Positions 1-6,601 of a stretch of DNA of 10,704 nucleotides are shown here, piece by piece. The stretch lies in NCBI GenBank assembly GCA_030611815.1, contig JAUWPC010000099.1, positions 1-10,704 on the forward strand, read 5' to 3'. How positions within the stretch are numbered: the stretch's first letter is position 1; every line of letters starts with the position of its first letter. The position numbers and the translations under genes are program-made. Source of the DNA: Desulfobacteraceae bacterium. Its GTDB lineage: Bacteria > Desulfobacterota > DSM-4660 > Desulfatiglandales > Desulfatiglandaceae. The notes beneath the pieces are model-generated. The model worked only from the letters and a program-made list of their open reading frames with translations, was not told the DNA's origin and searched no databases.

Positions 1-37
1 CAATCATCAATCCAAGAACCCGCAACCCTCTGATCCC

Positions 38-481
38 TTAATCCAGTTCCCAGCTATTGATATCCTTGTCTTTGCCCTCTCCGCCTGCCTCGCCATCAGC
101 GCCGTATGCGACAAGGTCATAATCCCCATGAACACCGGGGCTGAGATAGATGAATTCATTATCCCACGGGTCTTTGGGAACCTTCCCCTTTTCCAAATAG
201 CCTCCTTCTCGCCAGGCCCTGGGAAGTTCCCCTACTGTCGGAGCCTCCACAAGGGCCTGGAGGCCCTGCTCGGTGGAGGGATATGCACCACTATCTAACT
301 TGTACAGTCTGAGAGCGGTCTCTATGCTTTCTATCTGAATCTGGGCCTTCATCTGCCTGGCCTCTTCAGGCCTCCCCATGATTCTCGGGATAATAAGCCC
401 TGCCAATATCCCAAGGATGACAATGACCACCATGAGTTCGATCAGCGTAAACCCGCCTTTATCCCATCTACGTTTATACAT
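38..481 (-). CDS. gspG: Type II secretion system major pseudopilin GspG
   Basis: This 147-residue protein is the major pseudopilin that polymerises into the periplasmic pseudopilus of the type II secretion system. It has a short basic leader ending in Gly-Gly, then the class III prepilin sequence FTLIELMVVIVILGILAGL. Prepilin peptidase should cut between G10 and F11, leaving Phe at +1 and the conserved Glu at +5 (E15). The hydrophobic stretch of about residues 11-31 is the N-terminal helix. The rest matches GspG: the STEQGLQALV segment, the PKDPW region and a C-terminal acidic, glycine-rich stretch (YGADGEAGGEGKDKDI) like the family's calcium-binding loop. Length is normal for the family. The ATG at 481 is preceded by GGAGGG (490-495) at 8 nt. 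It lies 141 bp downstream of gspF, and that gap holds an inverted hexamer array. The next pseudopilin genes would lie off the left edge. Confidence 0.95.
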   Translation of the reverse strand: MYKRRWDKGGFTLIELMVVIVILGILAGLIIPRIMGRPEEARQMKAQIQIESIETALRLYKLDSGAYPSTEQGLQALVEAPTVGELPRAWREGGYLEKGKVPKDPWDNEFIYLSPGVHGDYDLVAYGADGEAGGEGKDKDINSWELD

Positions 482-536
482 CTTGCTGACCCTCCAGAGC
501 CTTATATAGTGTCTGAACGAAATGACTTCCCTATTT

Positions 537-603
537 CATAATCTTAATCATAATCCTAATCTTACTCAACACGATTATGATTAAGAGTACGATTAAGATT
601 ATG
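537..603. repeat. Inverted array of hexamers between gspF and gspG
   Basis: Five hexamers of consensus NTAATC run from 538 to 567, and five of the complementary consensus GATTAN run from 573 to 602. The outer 13 nt of each arm are exact complements (537-549 against 591-603), and the inner parts pair imperfectly because one unit in each arm is degenerate. In the gspFG transcript this would fold into a long AU-rich hairpin. It has no GC-rich stem with a U tract, so it does not look like an ordinary terminator. It may affect mRNA processing or the ratio of GspF to GspG; that is inference. Confidence 0.8.
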
Positions 604-622
604 ATACGCCTGTAAAAACCCC

Positions 623-1849
623 TCACCGTATCATCTGGTTCATCTCAAAGATGGGGAGGAGTATTGAGATAACGATAAATCCAACGGTCAAGCCCATGAA
701 CAGAATCATGACCGGTTCCAACATGGAGGTCATGGCAAGGACCTGTGATTCTACCTCACCTTCATAAATATCTGCGATCTTGTTTAGCATGCTCTCTATC
801 TCCCCGCTCTGTTCTCCTGCAGAAATCATCTGTATTGCAATGGGGGGGAACCAGCGGCTCCGGGAAAGGGACACAGCAAGGGCCTTACCCGACCTGATGT
901 CATCCATAGAATTGTCAATGACCTCAGCAATGATCGTGTTGCTGACAATGTTTCTGACTATACCGAGAGCAGGGAGAAGGGGAACACCATTTTGAAGCAG
1001 GCTGCCCAACGTCCTCGAAAATCGCGCCATTGCCGTTTTGGTATTGACAGGGCCGATAACAGGGGTCCGGAGCTTTAAGCGGTCCCATATATGCCTCCCA
1101 TTAGGCGTATTGATTAACCTCCTTATCAGCAGAACAGCGCATCCCAATCCCCCGATAACGAGCCACCAGAAGGACTTAAGGAAATTGCTTACCCCTATGA
1201 GTATCAGGGTGGGAAGAGGCAAAACCTGGTGCATCTCGTCGAAGATCTTTGTAATATTGGGCACGATAAAGGTGATTAGAAAAAAGAGTACCAGGCCGCC
1301 GATTAAAAGCATGAAGGCGGGGTAAGCTAAGGCCGCTTTCAGACGACCCCTCAAGGCCTGGTGATGCTCAGTTAATTCCGCTAAACGATCGAGAACCAGA
1401 TCAAGTGAGCCAGATTCCTCGCCGGCTTTCACCATGTTGACATAGATCTGCGAAAAGACCTTGGGATGCCGGGACAATGAAAAGGCCAGACTGTTCCCCT
1501 CATTTACGGATTCCTTGATCTGAGCCAAAATCTTTTTCAGGAGGGGATTCGGAACCTGCGATATCATGGCGTCCAAGGATGCAACCAGTGTGATTCCTGC
1601 CCCCAACAGGATCGCCAACTGCCGGGTGGCAACAGAAAGCTCTGCTGGCCTGACCCGCTTGAAAAAGGTAGAAATGGAAGTCTGGTCCGGAGCCGCCTGT
1701 CCGGGCGTGGACGAGGTCTCTTTCAATTCTATTGTAAAGACCCCCGATCCCCTCAGCTTCTGCCTGGCCGCTACCGGGCTGTCAGCATCAATGATTCCAT
1801 TCTTGTTCTTGCCCGCCCTGTCAAGGGCCCTGTATTCATAGACAGGCAT
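623..1849 (-). CDS. gspF: Type II secretion system inner-membrane platform protein GspF
   Basis: GspF (408 aa, the normal length) is the polytopic inner-membrane protein linking the GspE ATPase to pseudopilus assembly. It begins with the typical MPVYEYRALDRAGK start. It then has two copies of the T2SSF domain, at about residues 70-195 and 272-398, each with the family signature at its centre (GEESG near 143 and GEQSG near 345). Membrane segments are seen at about 174-197, 226-244 and 376-402. The start is fixed by the conserved N-terminus, but there is no Shine-Dalgarno sequence in front of it; a TTTGGAG-type repeat occupies that place. gspE, usually just upstream, is absent, and nadB is divergent instead. 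The likely promoter is at 2008-2036. Family membership is certain. Assignment to type II secretion rather than type IV pili rests on gspG next to it. Confidence 0.95.
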   Translation of the reverse strand: MPVYEYRALDRAGKNKNGIIDADSPVAARQKLRGSGVFTIELKETSSTPGQAAPDQTSISTFFKRVRPAELSVATRQLAILLGAGITLVASLDAMISQVPNPLLKKILAQIKESVNEGNSLAFSLSRHPKVFSQIYVNMVKAGEESGSLDLVLDRLAELTEHHQALRGRLKAALAYPAFMLLIGGLVLFFLITFIVPNITKIFDEMHQVLPLPTLILIGVSNFLKSFWWLVIGGLGCAVLLIRRLINTPNGRHIWDRLKLRTPVIGPVNTKTAMARFSRTLGSLLQNGVPLLPALGIVRNIVSNTIIAEVIDNSMDDIRSGKALAVSLSRSRWFPPIAIQMISAGEQSGEIESMLNKIADIYEGEVESQVLAMTSMLEPVMILFMGLTVGFIVISILLPIFEMNQMIR

Positions 1850-1853
1850 GGTA

Positions 1854-1903
1854 TTGGAGTTTGGAGTTTGGTCCCGCCCTGCGGGATTGAAGTTTGGAGT
1901 TAG
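1854..1903. repeat. TTTGGAG repeats flanking a small hairpin, abutting gspF
   Basis: Units of TTTGGAG or TTTGAAG occur on both sides of a perfect 6-bp hairpin (TCCCGC, loop CCT, GCGGGA) at 1872-1886. The array begins 5 bp from the gspF start codon and so forms the end of its leader. The same TTTGGAG/TTTGAAG words recur at 5476-5490 in the qrcC-qrcD gap. Confidence 0.65.
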
Positions 1904-1922
1904 TTCTGAGTTTTTTCATAAT

Positions 1923-1946
1923 TAGTGTCTGAATCCAAAAAATGGC
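1923..1946. repeat. Solo terminal-repeat-like sequence
   Basis: This begins TAGTGTCTGAATCCA and ends AAATGGC. It shares TAGTG, ATCCA and AAATGGC in the same order with the left end of the palindromic element at 9090-9235. No partner in inverted orientation was found nearby, so it may be the remnant of a deleted copy. A related sequence, TAGTGTCTGAACGAAATGA, lies at 507-525. Confidence 0.4.
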
Positions 1947-2007
1947 TCAAAGGGGCAGCATCATTTTTTGTGTGGCCAGGAGTCAGTGCCCCTCTCTTGA
2001 GGGCAAG

Positions 2008-2036
2008 ATGTTAACAACACCTGCTGTTTGTGTCAA
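2008..2036 (-). promoter_or_regulatory. Sigma-70-type promoter for gspF-gspG
   Basis: On the minus strand there is a perfect -35 box TTGACA (2031-2036), a spacer of exactly 17 nt and a -10 box TAACAT (2008-2013, four of six consensus positions). It points at gspF and would give a leader of about 150 nt. A small hairpin (1990-2003, CCCTC/GAGGG around a 4-nt loop) lies close to the predicted start of transcription. No other gene lies between it and gspF. Confidence 0.65.
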
Positions 2037-2124
2037 CTCGGAGTTCTAGCGGGCAATTCCCACGAGAGAGGGATTGCCGAATAAAATACTTGAGCATATG
2101 GAAACAGGCTGATATCGTGGTAGA

Positions 2125-2192
2125 GGTTCAAAGGTTCAAAGGTTCAAGGGTTCAAGGGTTCAAAGGTTCAAGGGTTCAGGGGTTCAGGGGTT
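2125..2192. repeat. Tandem octamer array GGTTCARR, eight copies
   Basis: Eight contiguous 8-bp units of GGTTCA followed by AA, AG or GG run from 2125 to 2188, with a partial ninth (GGTT) after them. Only the last two bases of the unit vary. It lies in the divergent gspF-nadB region upstream of nadB. Together with the repeats at 1854-1903 and 2284-2307 it accounts for much of this 499-bp gene-free stretch. Apart from the gspF promoter I see nothing else convincing there. Confidence 0.9.
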
Positions 2193-2283
2193 GCTTGGCT
2201 TACTTGGTACTATTTATTAAATTCAAATCATGTTTGCGAAATTTTTTTATTTAGCTATTGTGAGCAGAACGATACGTTTTAGC

Positions 2284-2307
2284 CTTTGCGTCTTTGCGTC
2301 TTTGCGC
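2284..2307. repeat. Three tandem octamers CTTTGCGT
   Basis: CTTTGCGT occurs twice and CTTTGCGC once, back to back, 41 bp upstream of the nadB start codon. The unit is 8 bp like the array at 2125 but unrelated in sequence. It lies in the expected nadB leader or promoter region. Confidence 0.75.
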
Positions 2308-2348
2308 GAGACCTCTTTGGTTCAGGGTTATTTCTCTACGGAGCAAAT

Positions 2349-3962
2349 ATGGAAATTATAACGGATTATCTGGTTATCGGGAGCGGCATCGCCGGGTTGA
2401 GCTTTGCCCTGCAGGCGGCCAGGACAGGGACAGTGGCTGTAGTAACCAAGAAGGAAAAGGCAGAAGGGTCCACCAACTATGCCCAGGGCGGTATCGCCTC
2501 GGTGTTTGATCAGGAAGACAGCTTTGATCTCCATATAAACGACACCCTCAAATCGGGTGACGGCCTCTGCCATGAGGATATTGTGAGGCTTGTGGTGGAA
2601 GAGGGCCCTGAGAGAATTGAAGAGCTTATTGCCATGGGGGTCTGTTTTTCGCACCAGGAAAAAGATGGAGAGGCCCTTGATCTGGGCCGCGAGGGTGGAC
2701 ACTCGAAACGTCGAATAGTTCACACCAAAGACCTGACAGGCCGGGAGGTGGAACGTATCCTGCTCGATCGCGCAGAAGAGGACAAAAACATCCGGATCTA
2801 TGAAAACCATATGGCGATCGATCTAATAACCAAATCCAAGTTGATCCGTCGCGGGATCATCGCCACTGAAACCAGTGAGACCTGCTGGGGGGCCTATGTC
2901 TTGGACGTGGAACAGGGCGACATAATTACCTTCTTGTCTAAAGTTACTGTCTTGTCATCCGGAGGCGCCGGCAAGGTATACCTGTATACGAGCAACCCTG
3001 ATATTGCCACTGGAGATGGGGTTGCCATCGGGTATCGTGCCGGGGCTAAGGTCGCCAATATGGAATTTGTCCAGTTCCACCCCACATGCTTGTATCACCC
3101 ATTGGCCAAGAGCTTTTTGATCTCCGAAGCGGTCAGGGGAGAGGGAGGCGTGCTTTTGGACAAAAAAGGAAACCGGTTCATGGAGAAATACCATCCCCTC
3201 AAGGACCTGGCATTCAGGGATATTGTGGCCAGGTCGATTGACATGGAACTGAAAAAAAGCGGGGATGAATGCGTCTACTTGGATATCAGCCATAAAGACT
3301 CGGGATTTATTACTGACAGGTTCCCCCATATCCATGAGACGTGCCTGAAGTTCCAGGTTGATATTACCAAAGAACCGATTCCGGTGGTCCCTGCTGCCCA
3401 TTATATGTGCGGCGGACTTCTCACAGACGAGACCGGAAAAACAAACCTGCGCAATCTATACGCAATCGGCGAGGTCGCCTGCACAGGATTGCATGGAGCA
3501 AACCGCTTAGCCAGCAATTCACTCCTTGAAGCCCTTGTCTTTGCGAGACGTGCTGCTCTGAAATCGGCTGCCGAGATGGAGGACAAAAAGAACGAACCCT
3601 TTCCCAAGGCCCCCCAGTGGGACCCGGGCAGCGCCACAGACAGTGAGGAAATGGTGGTTGTTTCACATAACTGGGATGAAATCAGGAGCTTTATGTGGAA
3701 TTATGTGGGGATTGTGAGGACAAACAAACGGTTGGCACGGGCAAAGACCCGGGTAGAAAATATACAATCAGAGATCAAGGAGTATTATTGGGACTTCTTA
3801 GTAACTCAGGACCTGCTTGAACTCCGTAACATCGCCTTGGTGGCCGAGTTGATTATCAGTTGCGCCTCCCTCCGAAAGGAGAGCCGCGGACTCAATTTCA
3901 ACTTAGATTATCCGTCTCAGGACAATGTTCACTGGCTGCAGGACACGGTTCTGTGGATTTAA
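2349..3962 (+). CDS. nadB: L-aspartate oxidase NadB
   Basis: NadB is the FAD enzyme that oxidises L-aspartate to iminoaspartate, which NadA condenses to quinolinate for NAD synthesis. In an anaerobe, fumarate is the likely electron acceptor. The 537-residue product has the N-terminal dinucleotide motif VIGSGIAGLS (9-18), STNYAQGGIA (41-50) and HSKRRIVHTKDLTGREV (118-134). It also has FHPT with His244, FRDIVAR with Arg290, AAHYMCGG with His351, and the GLHGANRLASNSLLEALVF flavin motif (380-398). His244, Arg290 and His351 fall at the positions of the active-site residues of the E. coli enzyme. These features favour NadB over fumarate reductase or succinate dehydrogenase flavoproteins. The start at 2349 is chosen because GGAG (2340-2343) lies 5 nt upstream and the protein then begins as the family does; an in-frame ATG at 2286 lies inside a repeat. 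No nadA or nadC is in the window. The C-terminal helical domain is complete. Confidence 0.95.
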   Translation: MEIITDYLVIGSGIAGLSFALQAARTGTVAVVTKKEKAEGSTNYAQGGIASVFDQEDSFDLHINDTLKSGDGLCHEDIVRLVVEEGPERIEELIAMGVCFSHQEKDGEALDLGREGGHSKRRIVHTKDLTGREVERILLDRAEEDKNIRIYENHMAIDLITKSKLIRRGIIATETSETCWGAYVLDVEQGDIITFLSKVTVLSSGGAGKVYLYTSNPDIATGDGVAIGYRAGAKVANMEFVQFHPTCLYHPLAKSFLISEAVRGEGGVLLDKKGNRFMEKYHPLKDLAFRDIVARSIDMELKKSGDECVYLDISHKDSGFITDRFPHIHETCLKFQVDITKEPIPVVPAAHYMCGGLLTDETGKTNLRNLYAIGEVACTGLHGANRLASNSLLEALVFARRAALKSAAEMEDKKNEPFPKAPQWDPGSATDSEEMVVVSHNWDEIRSFMWNYVGIVRTNKRLARAKTRVENIQSEIKEYYWDFLVTQDLLELRNIALVAELIISCASLRKESRGLNFNLDYPSQDNVHWLQDTVLWI

Positions 3963-3977
3963 CTTCGCAATTCCTTT

Positions 3978-4136
3978 TCAGAAATGCCTCTCCCTCATGA
4001 ACCCAAGGGCCTGCAGGCCGGTCTTTATCACTGTGAAGGTAATGCCTACGCCTATGATGCCGAGGGCGATATAAAGGAGCCCGAAGAATATCAGATATTC
4101 AAGGTTCCACTGCCATTCAAAAGAAAACGGTGTCAT
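3978..4136 (-). CDS. Small single-helix membrane protein, last gene of the qrc operon
   Basis: This 52-codon gene begins at the ATG at 4136, 43 bp after the qrcD stop, and ends TGA at 3978-3980. A textbook AAGGAG (4144-4149) sits 7 nt before the start. The product begins MTPFSFEWQWNLEYLIFFGL, continues through a glycine-rich hydrophobic stretch (about residues 14-38) and ends with a short basic tail (KTGLQALGFMRERHF). So it has a Trp-rich amphipathic N-terminus, one membrane helix and a positively charged end expected to be cytoplasmic. I do not recognise a named family. Its place in the transcript suggests a small subunit or assembly factor of Qrc, by analogy with the small membrane subunits of the related alternative complex III; that is inference. 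It converges on nadB with 15 bp between stops. An antisense frame in the same codon register is also open (3984-4172, plus) and is a shadow. Confidence 0.8.
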   Translation of the reverse strand: MTPFSFEWQWNLEYLIFFGLLYIALGIIGVGITFTVIKTGLQALGFMRERHF

Positions 4137-4179
4137 TATAATTCTCCTTGTGAGGTCTGCCTCCTTTCCTAATTCTCCA

Positions 4180-5418
4180 CTATTCTGTGATAGGGTTCAG
4201 CTCTCTTTCTTGGGGGAATATGGGCAGATATCGGTAGGCGGCTGAAAACAGCAGGAATCCATAACCGACCACAGCCATTCCGATGCCCCATTCCTGCCAC
4301 GTGGGGAGATAGCCCCAGAACCTATCAAAGGGCATTACAGGTATTGCCAAAGTTACTACGATAAAGAGGAAACGGTTCAGGACAATCCCCGTACAGTTCA
4401 ACAGGCATGCAATTATAAGCCAACCCTGGTTCTGCCTCGCCTTTGGTAGCATAAGGATAATTGCAGGTAAGATGCCGCAGAGAATCATCTCCAATACGAT
4501 TAAATAGACACCGTACGGCCCTTCCCTGAAAAAGCTCTCAAATGTCAGCCCTGACCTCGGGATGATACCGTACATCCAGCCCAAATAATCAGCGATCTTT
4601 AAGACCACATACAGAGAGAGGAGCCATGCCGATATCTTTGCAAGTAGCTGAATGGCGCTGTCAGGAACAAGCTTTTTGCGTGTAAAGAATTCGGTTAATT
4701 TCGTACAGAGGATGGTGAAACAGGGACCACAGGCTATTGCTGAAAGAATAAAGAGAAAAAATGTCCAGGGCCAGATGTAAAAGCCTTCCCTCGCTGCAAA
4801 TGGTCTCGCATACATAACACCGAACATGCCGCCTAAGGACCCCTGGTGAAAGAACGACAGAAAAGTACCGGTTGCGGCAAAAACGGCCATGATTTCATGG
4901 AGATTATGTCCAAAAATCCGGAGTTCTTTTATCTCTTCTAACTTTCTGTTTTCTAAAATAATCGGTATGAACTCAATTGCTAAGACCATCAGATAACATG
5001 TGATACAGAAGGACACTTCAACCAACATGGAATGTATATTGGCGTGCCAGAAGATGAACCACCCTCTGATCGGCTGGCCAATGTCGATACCCAACATGGC
5101 CATGGCGCCTGAATAGCAGATAAAGCCTATGATCACCGCGGGTTTGATGATATTTTTCAATTCCTTTTGACCCATAACATAGGTGAGGAATCCGGTGAAA
5201 AATGCGCCGGCGCCTAAGGCGATTATTGCCAAATCAAATACGATCCAGAGGGCGAAGGCAAAAATATTGCTCATGTTTGTCTGGTTCAATCCCTTCCACA
5301 GGCATAGGAAGGCCGATAGCCCCCCCCATGCCAAGAGGGCTACCCACGGCAGGGTCCAGAAAAAAAAGGCCCATGTGGAACATCTCTTAACTCCATGCGG
5401 TAATAATGGCGAATCCAT
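4180..5418 (-). CDS. qrcD: Qrc complex integral membrane subunit QrcD (NrfD family)
   Basis: QrcD is the NrfD/PsrC-type membrane subunit where menaquinone is thought to be reduced with electrons from the periplasmic subunits. The 412-residue product is almost wholly hydrophobic, with about ten membrane helices. It has the charged or polar residues usual for this family inside or beside helices: Asp62 in WIVFDLAIIALGAG, His125 and His129 in FWHANIHSMLVEV, and His191 in FFHQGSLGGMFG. The start at 5418 is preferred because AGGGGGA lies about 5 nt upstream; a start at 5442 would add eight residues without a better site. It follows qrcC after a repeat-filled gap of 221 bp and precedes the 52-codon membrane protein gene. 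NrfD proteins occur in several complexes (Psr, Dsr, ACIII, Hyb). The QrcABCD gene order is what makes this Qrc. Confidence 0.92.
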   Translation of the reverse strand: MDSPLLPHGVKRCSTWAFFFWTLPWVALLAWGGLSAFLCLWKGLNQTNMSNIFAFALWIVFDLAIIALGAGAFFTGFLTYVMGQKELKNIIKPAVIIGFICYSGAMAMLGIDIGQPIRGWFIFWHANIHSMLVEVSFCITCYLMVLAIEFIPIILENRKLEEIKELRIFGHNLHEIMAVFAATGTFLSFFHQGSLGGMFGVMYARPFAAREGFYIWPWTFFLFILSAIACGPCFTILCTKLTEFFTRKKLVPDSAIQLLAKISAWLLSLYVVLKIADYLGWMYGIIPRSGLTFESFFREGPYGVYLIVLEMILCGILPAIILMLPKARQNQGWLIIACLLNCTGIVLNRFLFIVVTLAIPVMPFDRFWGYLPTWQEWGIGMAVVGYGFLLFSAAYRYLPIFPQERELNPITE

Positions 5419-5475
5419 TACTTGTCCCCCTGAGATCAGCAATCTAACAGTGTCTGTTTAGTGCCTTATTAAAAA

Positions 5476-5627
5476 GTTTGGAGTTTGAAGTGCCTAAAGT
5501 TAAGGAAGTCTGTCCATTTTAAGCGCCGGATCGGCTGTTGGCCGAAACAGGCAGTTCTTTTTCAAAACTGCATCGCCGAAGGCGTACCACAACTTTAGGC
5601 ACTCCAAACTTTAGGCACTTCAAACTT
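5476..5627. repeat. Inverted repeat and 16-bp tandem units between qrcC and qrcD
   Basis: GTTTGAAGTGCCTAAAGTT at 5483-5501 has an exact 19-nt inverted copy at 5607-5625. The right arm also holds two tandem 16-bp units (5596-5611 and 5612-5627) that differ at one base. The left arm starts with TTTGGAG/TTTGAAG words (5476-5490). The roughly 105 bp between the arms contain small hairpins: GCCG/CGGC near 5523-5534, GCAGTT/AACTGC around 5551-5572, and CGCC/GGCG near 5574-5584. The region carries no credible gene. In the qrc mRNA it could form a large cruciform-like structure. Confidence 0.8.
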
Positions 5628-5639
5628 TTATCGTTGTCA

Positions 5640-6467
5640 TTAAAACTCATCGCGTCCCGGTTTTGTGGACCATTCCTCTTCCGCCCAGGTCTGATTGACC
5701 ACTGGCGTATATTCGCCGGGCAGGAAGTTGTCGCCTAACTTGCGTATCCAATCCCTGGTGGAGTGGTAATAGACCTTCGGTTCCGTGCCGATCCGCTCCA
5801 AAAGTCTGAATGTAAAGGGGTGTTTTATGAGTTTGGAGACTTCATGCTCGGGATTATTCAGATCCCCGAAGGTGATGGCCTGGGCAGGGCAGGCCTCTGT
5901 GCAGGCGGTAACGTATTCACCCTCTTCAATTTCCCTCCGGTCTTCGGCATAGGCTAAGGTTTTTGCCCGCATCCGCCGGTGATGGCAAAAGGTGCATTTT
6001 TCCACAACCCCTCTCATCCGGGGAGAGACCTCTGGAGTCAGGTAGCGATCCATTCCCTTATCCTGGGGAAATACGTCCCACCAGTTGAAATACCTGGCGC
6101 CATAGGGACAGGCAGCCTGGCAATACCTGCAACCGATGCATCGGGTATATATCTGGCTGACAATCCCGGTATTGAAATCCAATTTCGTGGCAGTGGAAAC
6201 ACAGACGGAAACGCACGGTGGGTGATGGTCGCAGTGCATGCACGGCCTGGGAAAATAACTGACCTCAGTGTGGGGGAACTCCTTTCCGTTGGAGATCTTG
6301 TAAAGATTCATCCAGGTGATCGTACGTTCCTTATCCGATTGGTCAGCCCTCACGGAGACGTTGTTTTCGGCTGCACAGGCGACCATGCATGTTCCGCAAC
6401 CCGTGCATTTGTCAATATCGATGACCATGCCATACTTATTTTTCCCGTGGTCATTTCCTTTTTTCAT
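5640..6467 (-). CDS. qrcC: Qrc complex iron-sulfur subunit QrcC
   Basis: QrcC is the ferredoxin-like subunit that carries electrons between the QrcA/QrcB side and QrcD. The 275-residue product has sixteen cysteines in four groups: C21-C24-C27-C31, C76-C79-C85-C89, C110-C113-C116-C120 (ending CP) and C158-C161 with C189-C193. This is the DmsB/NrfC/PsrB pattern for four cubane clusters, and none of the sixteen ligands is missing. There is no signal peptide, so it is probably exported as a passenger with the twin-arginine protein QrcB. A good site (AGAGGT) lies 5 nt before the ATG. It follows qrcB after 132 bp of heptamer repeats. The family alone would also fit other molybdo-enzyme complexes; the neighbours decide for Qrc. 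Confidence 0.93.
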   Translation of the reverse strand: MKKGNDHGKNKYGMVIDIDKCTGCGTCMVACAAENNVSVRADQSDKERTITWMNLYKISNGKEFPHTEVSYFPRPCMHCDHHPPCVSVCVSTATKLDFNTGIVSQIYTRCIGCRYCQAACPYGARYFNWWDVFPQDKGMDRYLTPEVSPRMRGVVEKCTFCHHRRMRAKTLAYAEDRREIEEGEYVTACTEACPAQAITFGDLNNPEHEVSKLIKHPFTFRLLERIGTEPKVYYHSTRDWIRKLGDNFLPGEYTPVVNQTWAEEEWSTKPGRDEF

Positions 6468-6481
6468 GAGTTACCTCTTGT

Positions 6482-6530
6482 GAAACTTGAAATTTGAAAC
6501 TTGAAACTGGAAATCGCAAATTGGAAGCCT
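6482..6530. repeat. Heptamer array GAAANTT-like, seven units
   Basis: Seven contiguous 7-bp units run from 6482 to 6530, most of the form GAAACTT, GAAATTT or GAAACTG, decaying towards the right. They start 14 bp upstream of the qrcC start codon, just beyond its ribosome binding site. A weak 5-bp hairpin (AGCCT/AGGCT, about 6526-6541) follows. Confidence 0.75.
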
Positions 6531-6552
6531 CCAACAAGGCTCTTCAAACCCC

Positions 6553-6601
6553 CAATATCCCGCATCTAATATCGAATATCCGGCATCCAGCATCCAGCAT
6601 C
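6553..6601. repeat. Heptamer array GATNNNN, seven units, overlapping the qrcB stop codon
   Basis: Read on the minus strand, seven contiguous heptamers all begin with GAT and continue GCNG or ATTN (GATGCTG twice, then diverged units). They run from 6601 down to 6553. The first unit shares two bases with the qrcB TGA stop (6600-6602). This is a different unit from the array at 6482, so the 132-bp qrcB-qrcC gap is almost entirely two tandem arrays. Confidence 0.8.

Noticed and set aside
1..37. Start of a next pseudopilin gene (ATG at 7 on the minus strand)
   Set aside because: Only two codons are in the window and no ribosome binding site is visible.
2030..2254. Plus-strand 74-codon ORF in the gspF-nadB gap
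   Set aside because: Most of it is translated GGTTCARR repeat and it overlaps the gspF promoter on the other strand.
2234..2261. Possible nadB promoter TTGCGA-N16-TATTGT
   Set aside because: Both boxes are weak matches in an AT-rich stretch, so it could arise by chance.
2286..2348. N-terminal extension of NadB from an ATG-like start at 2286
   Set aside because: The extension is encoded by the CTTTGCGT repeat; the ATG at 2349 has GGAG at 5 nt and gives the normal NadB start.
4008..4019. GGCCTGCAGGCC palindrome as a nadB terminator
   Set aside because: It leaves no loop sequence beyond its own centre, has no T tract and lies inside a coding region.
3984..4172. Plus-strand 62-codon ORF after nadB, in the nadB frame
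   Set aside because: It has no ribosome binding site and lies antisense, in the same codon register, to the well-supported 52-codon membrane protein gene, which explains its coding-like look.
5538..5738. Plus-strand 66-codon ORF in the qrcC-qrcD gap
   Set aside because: It is made of the inverted-repeat region and antisense qrcC sequence, with no start signals.
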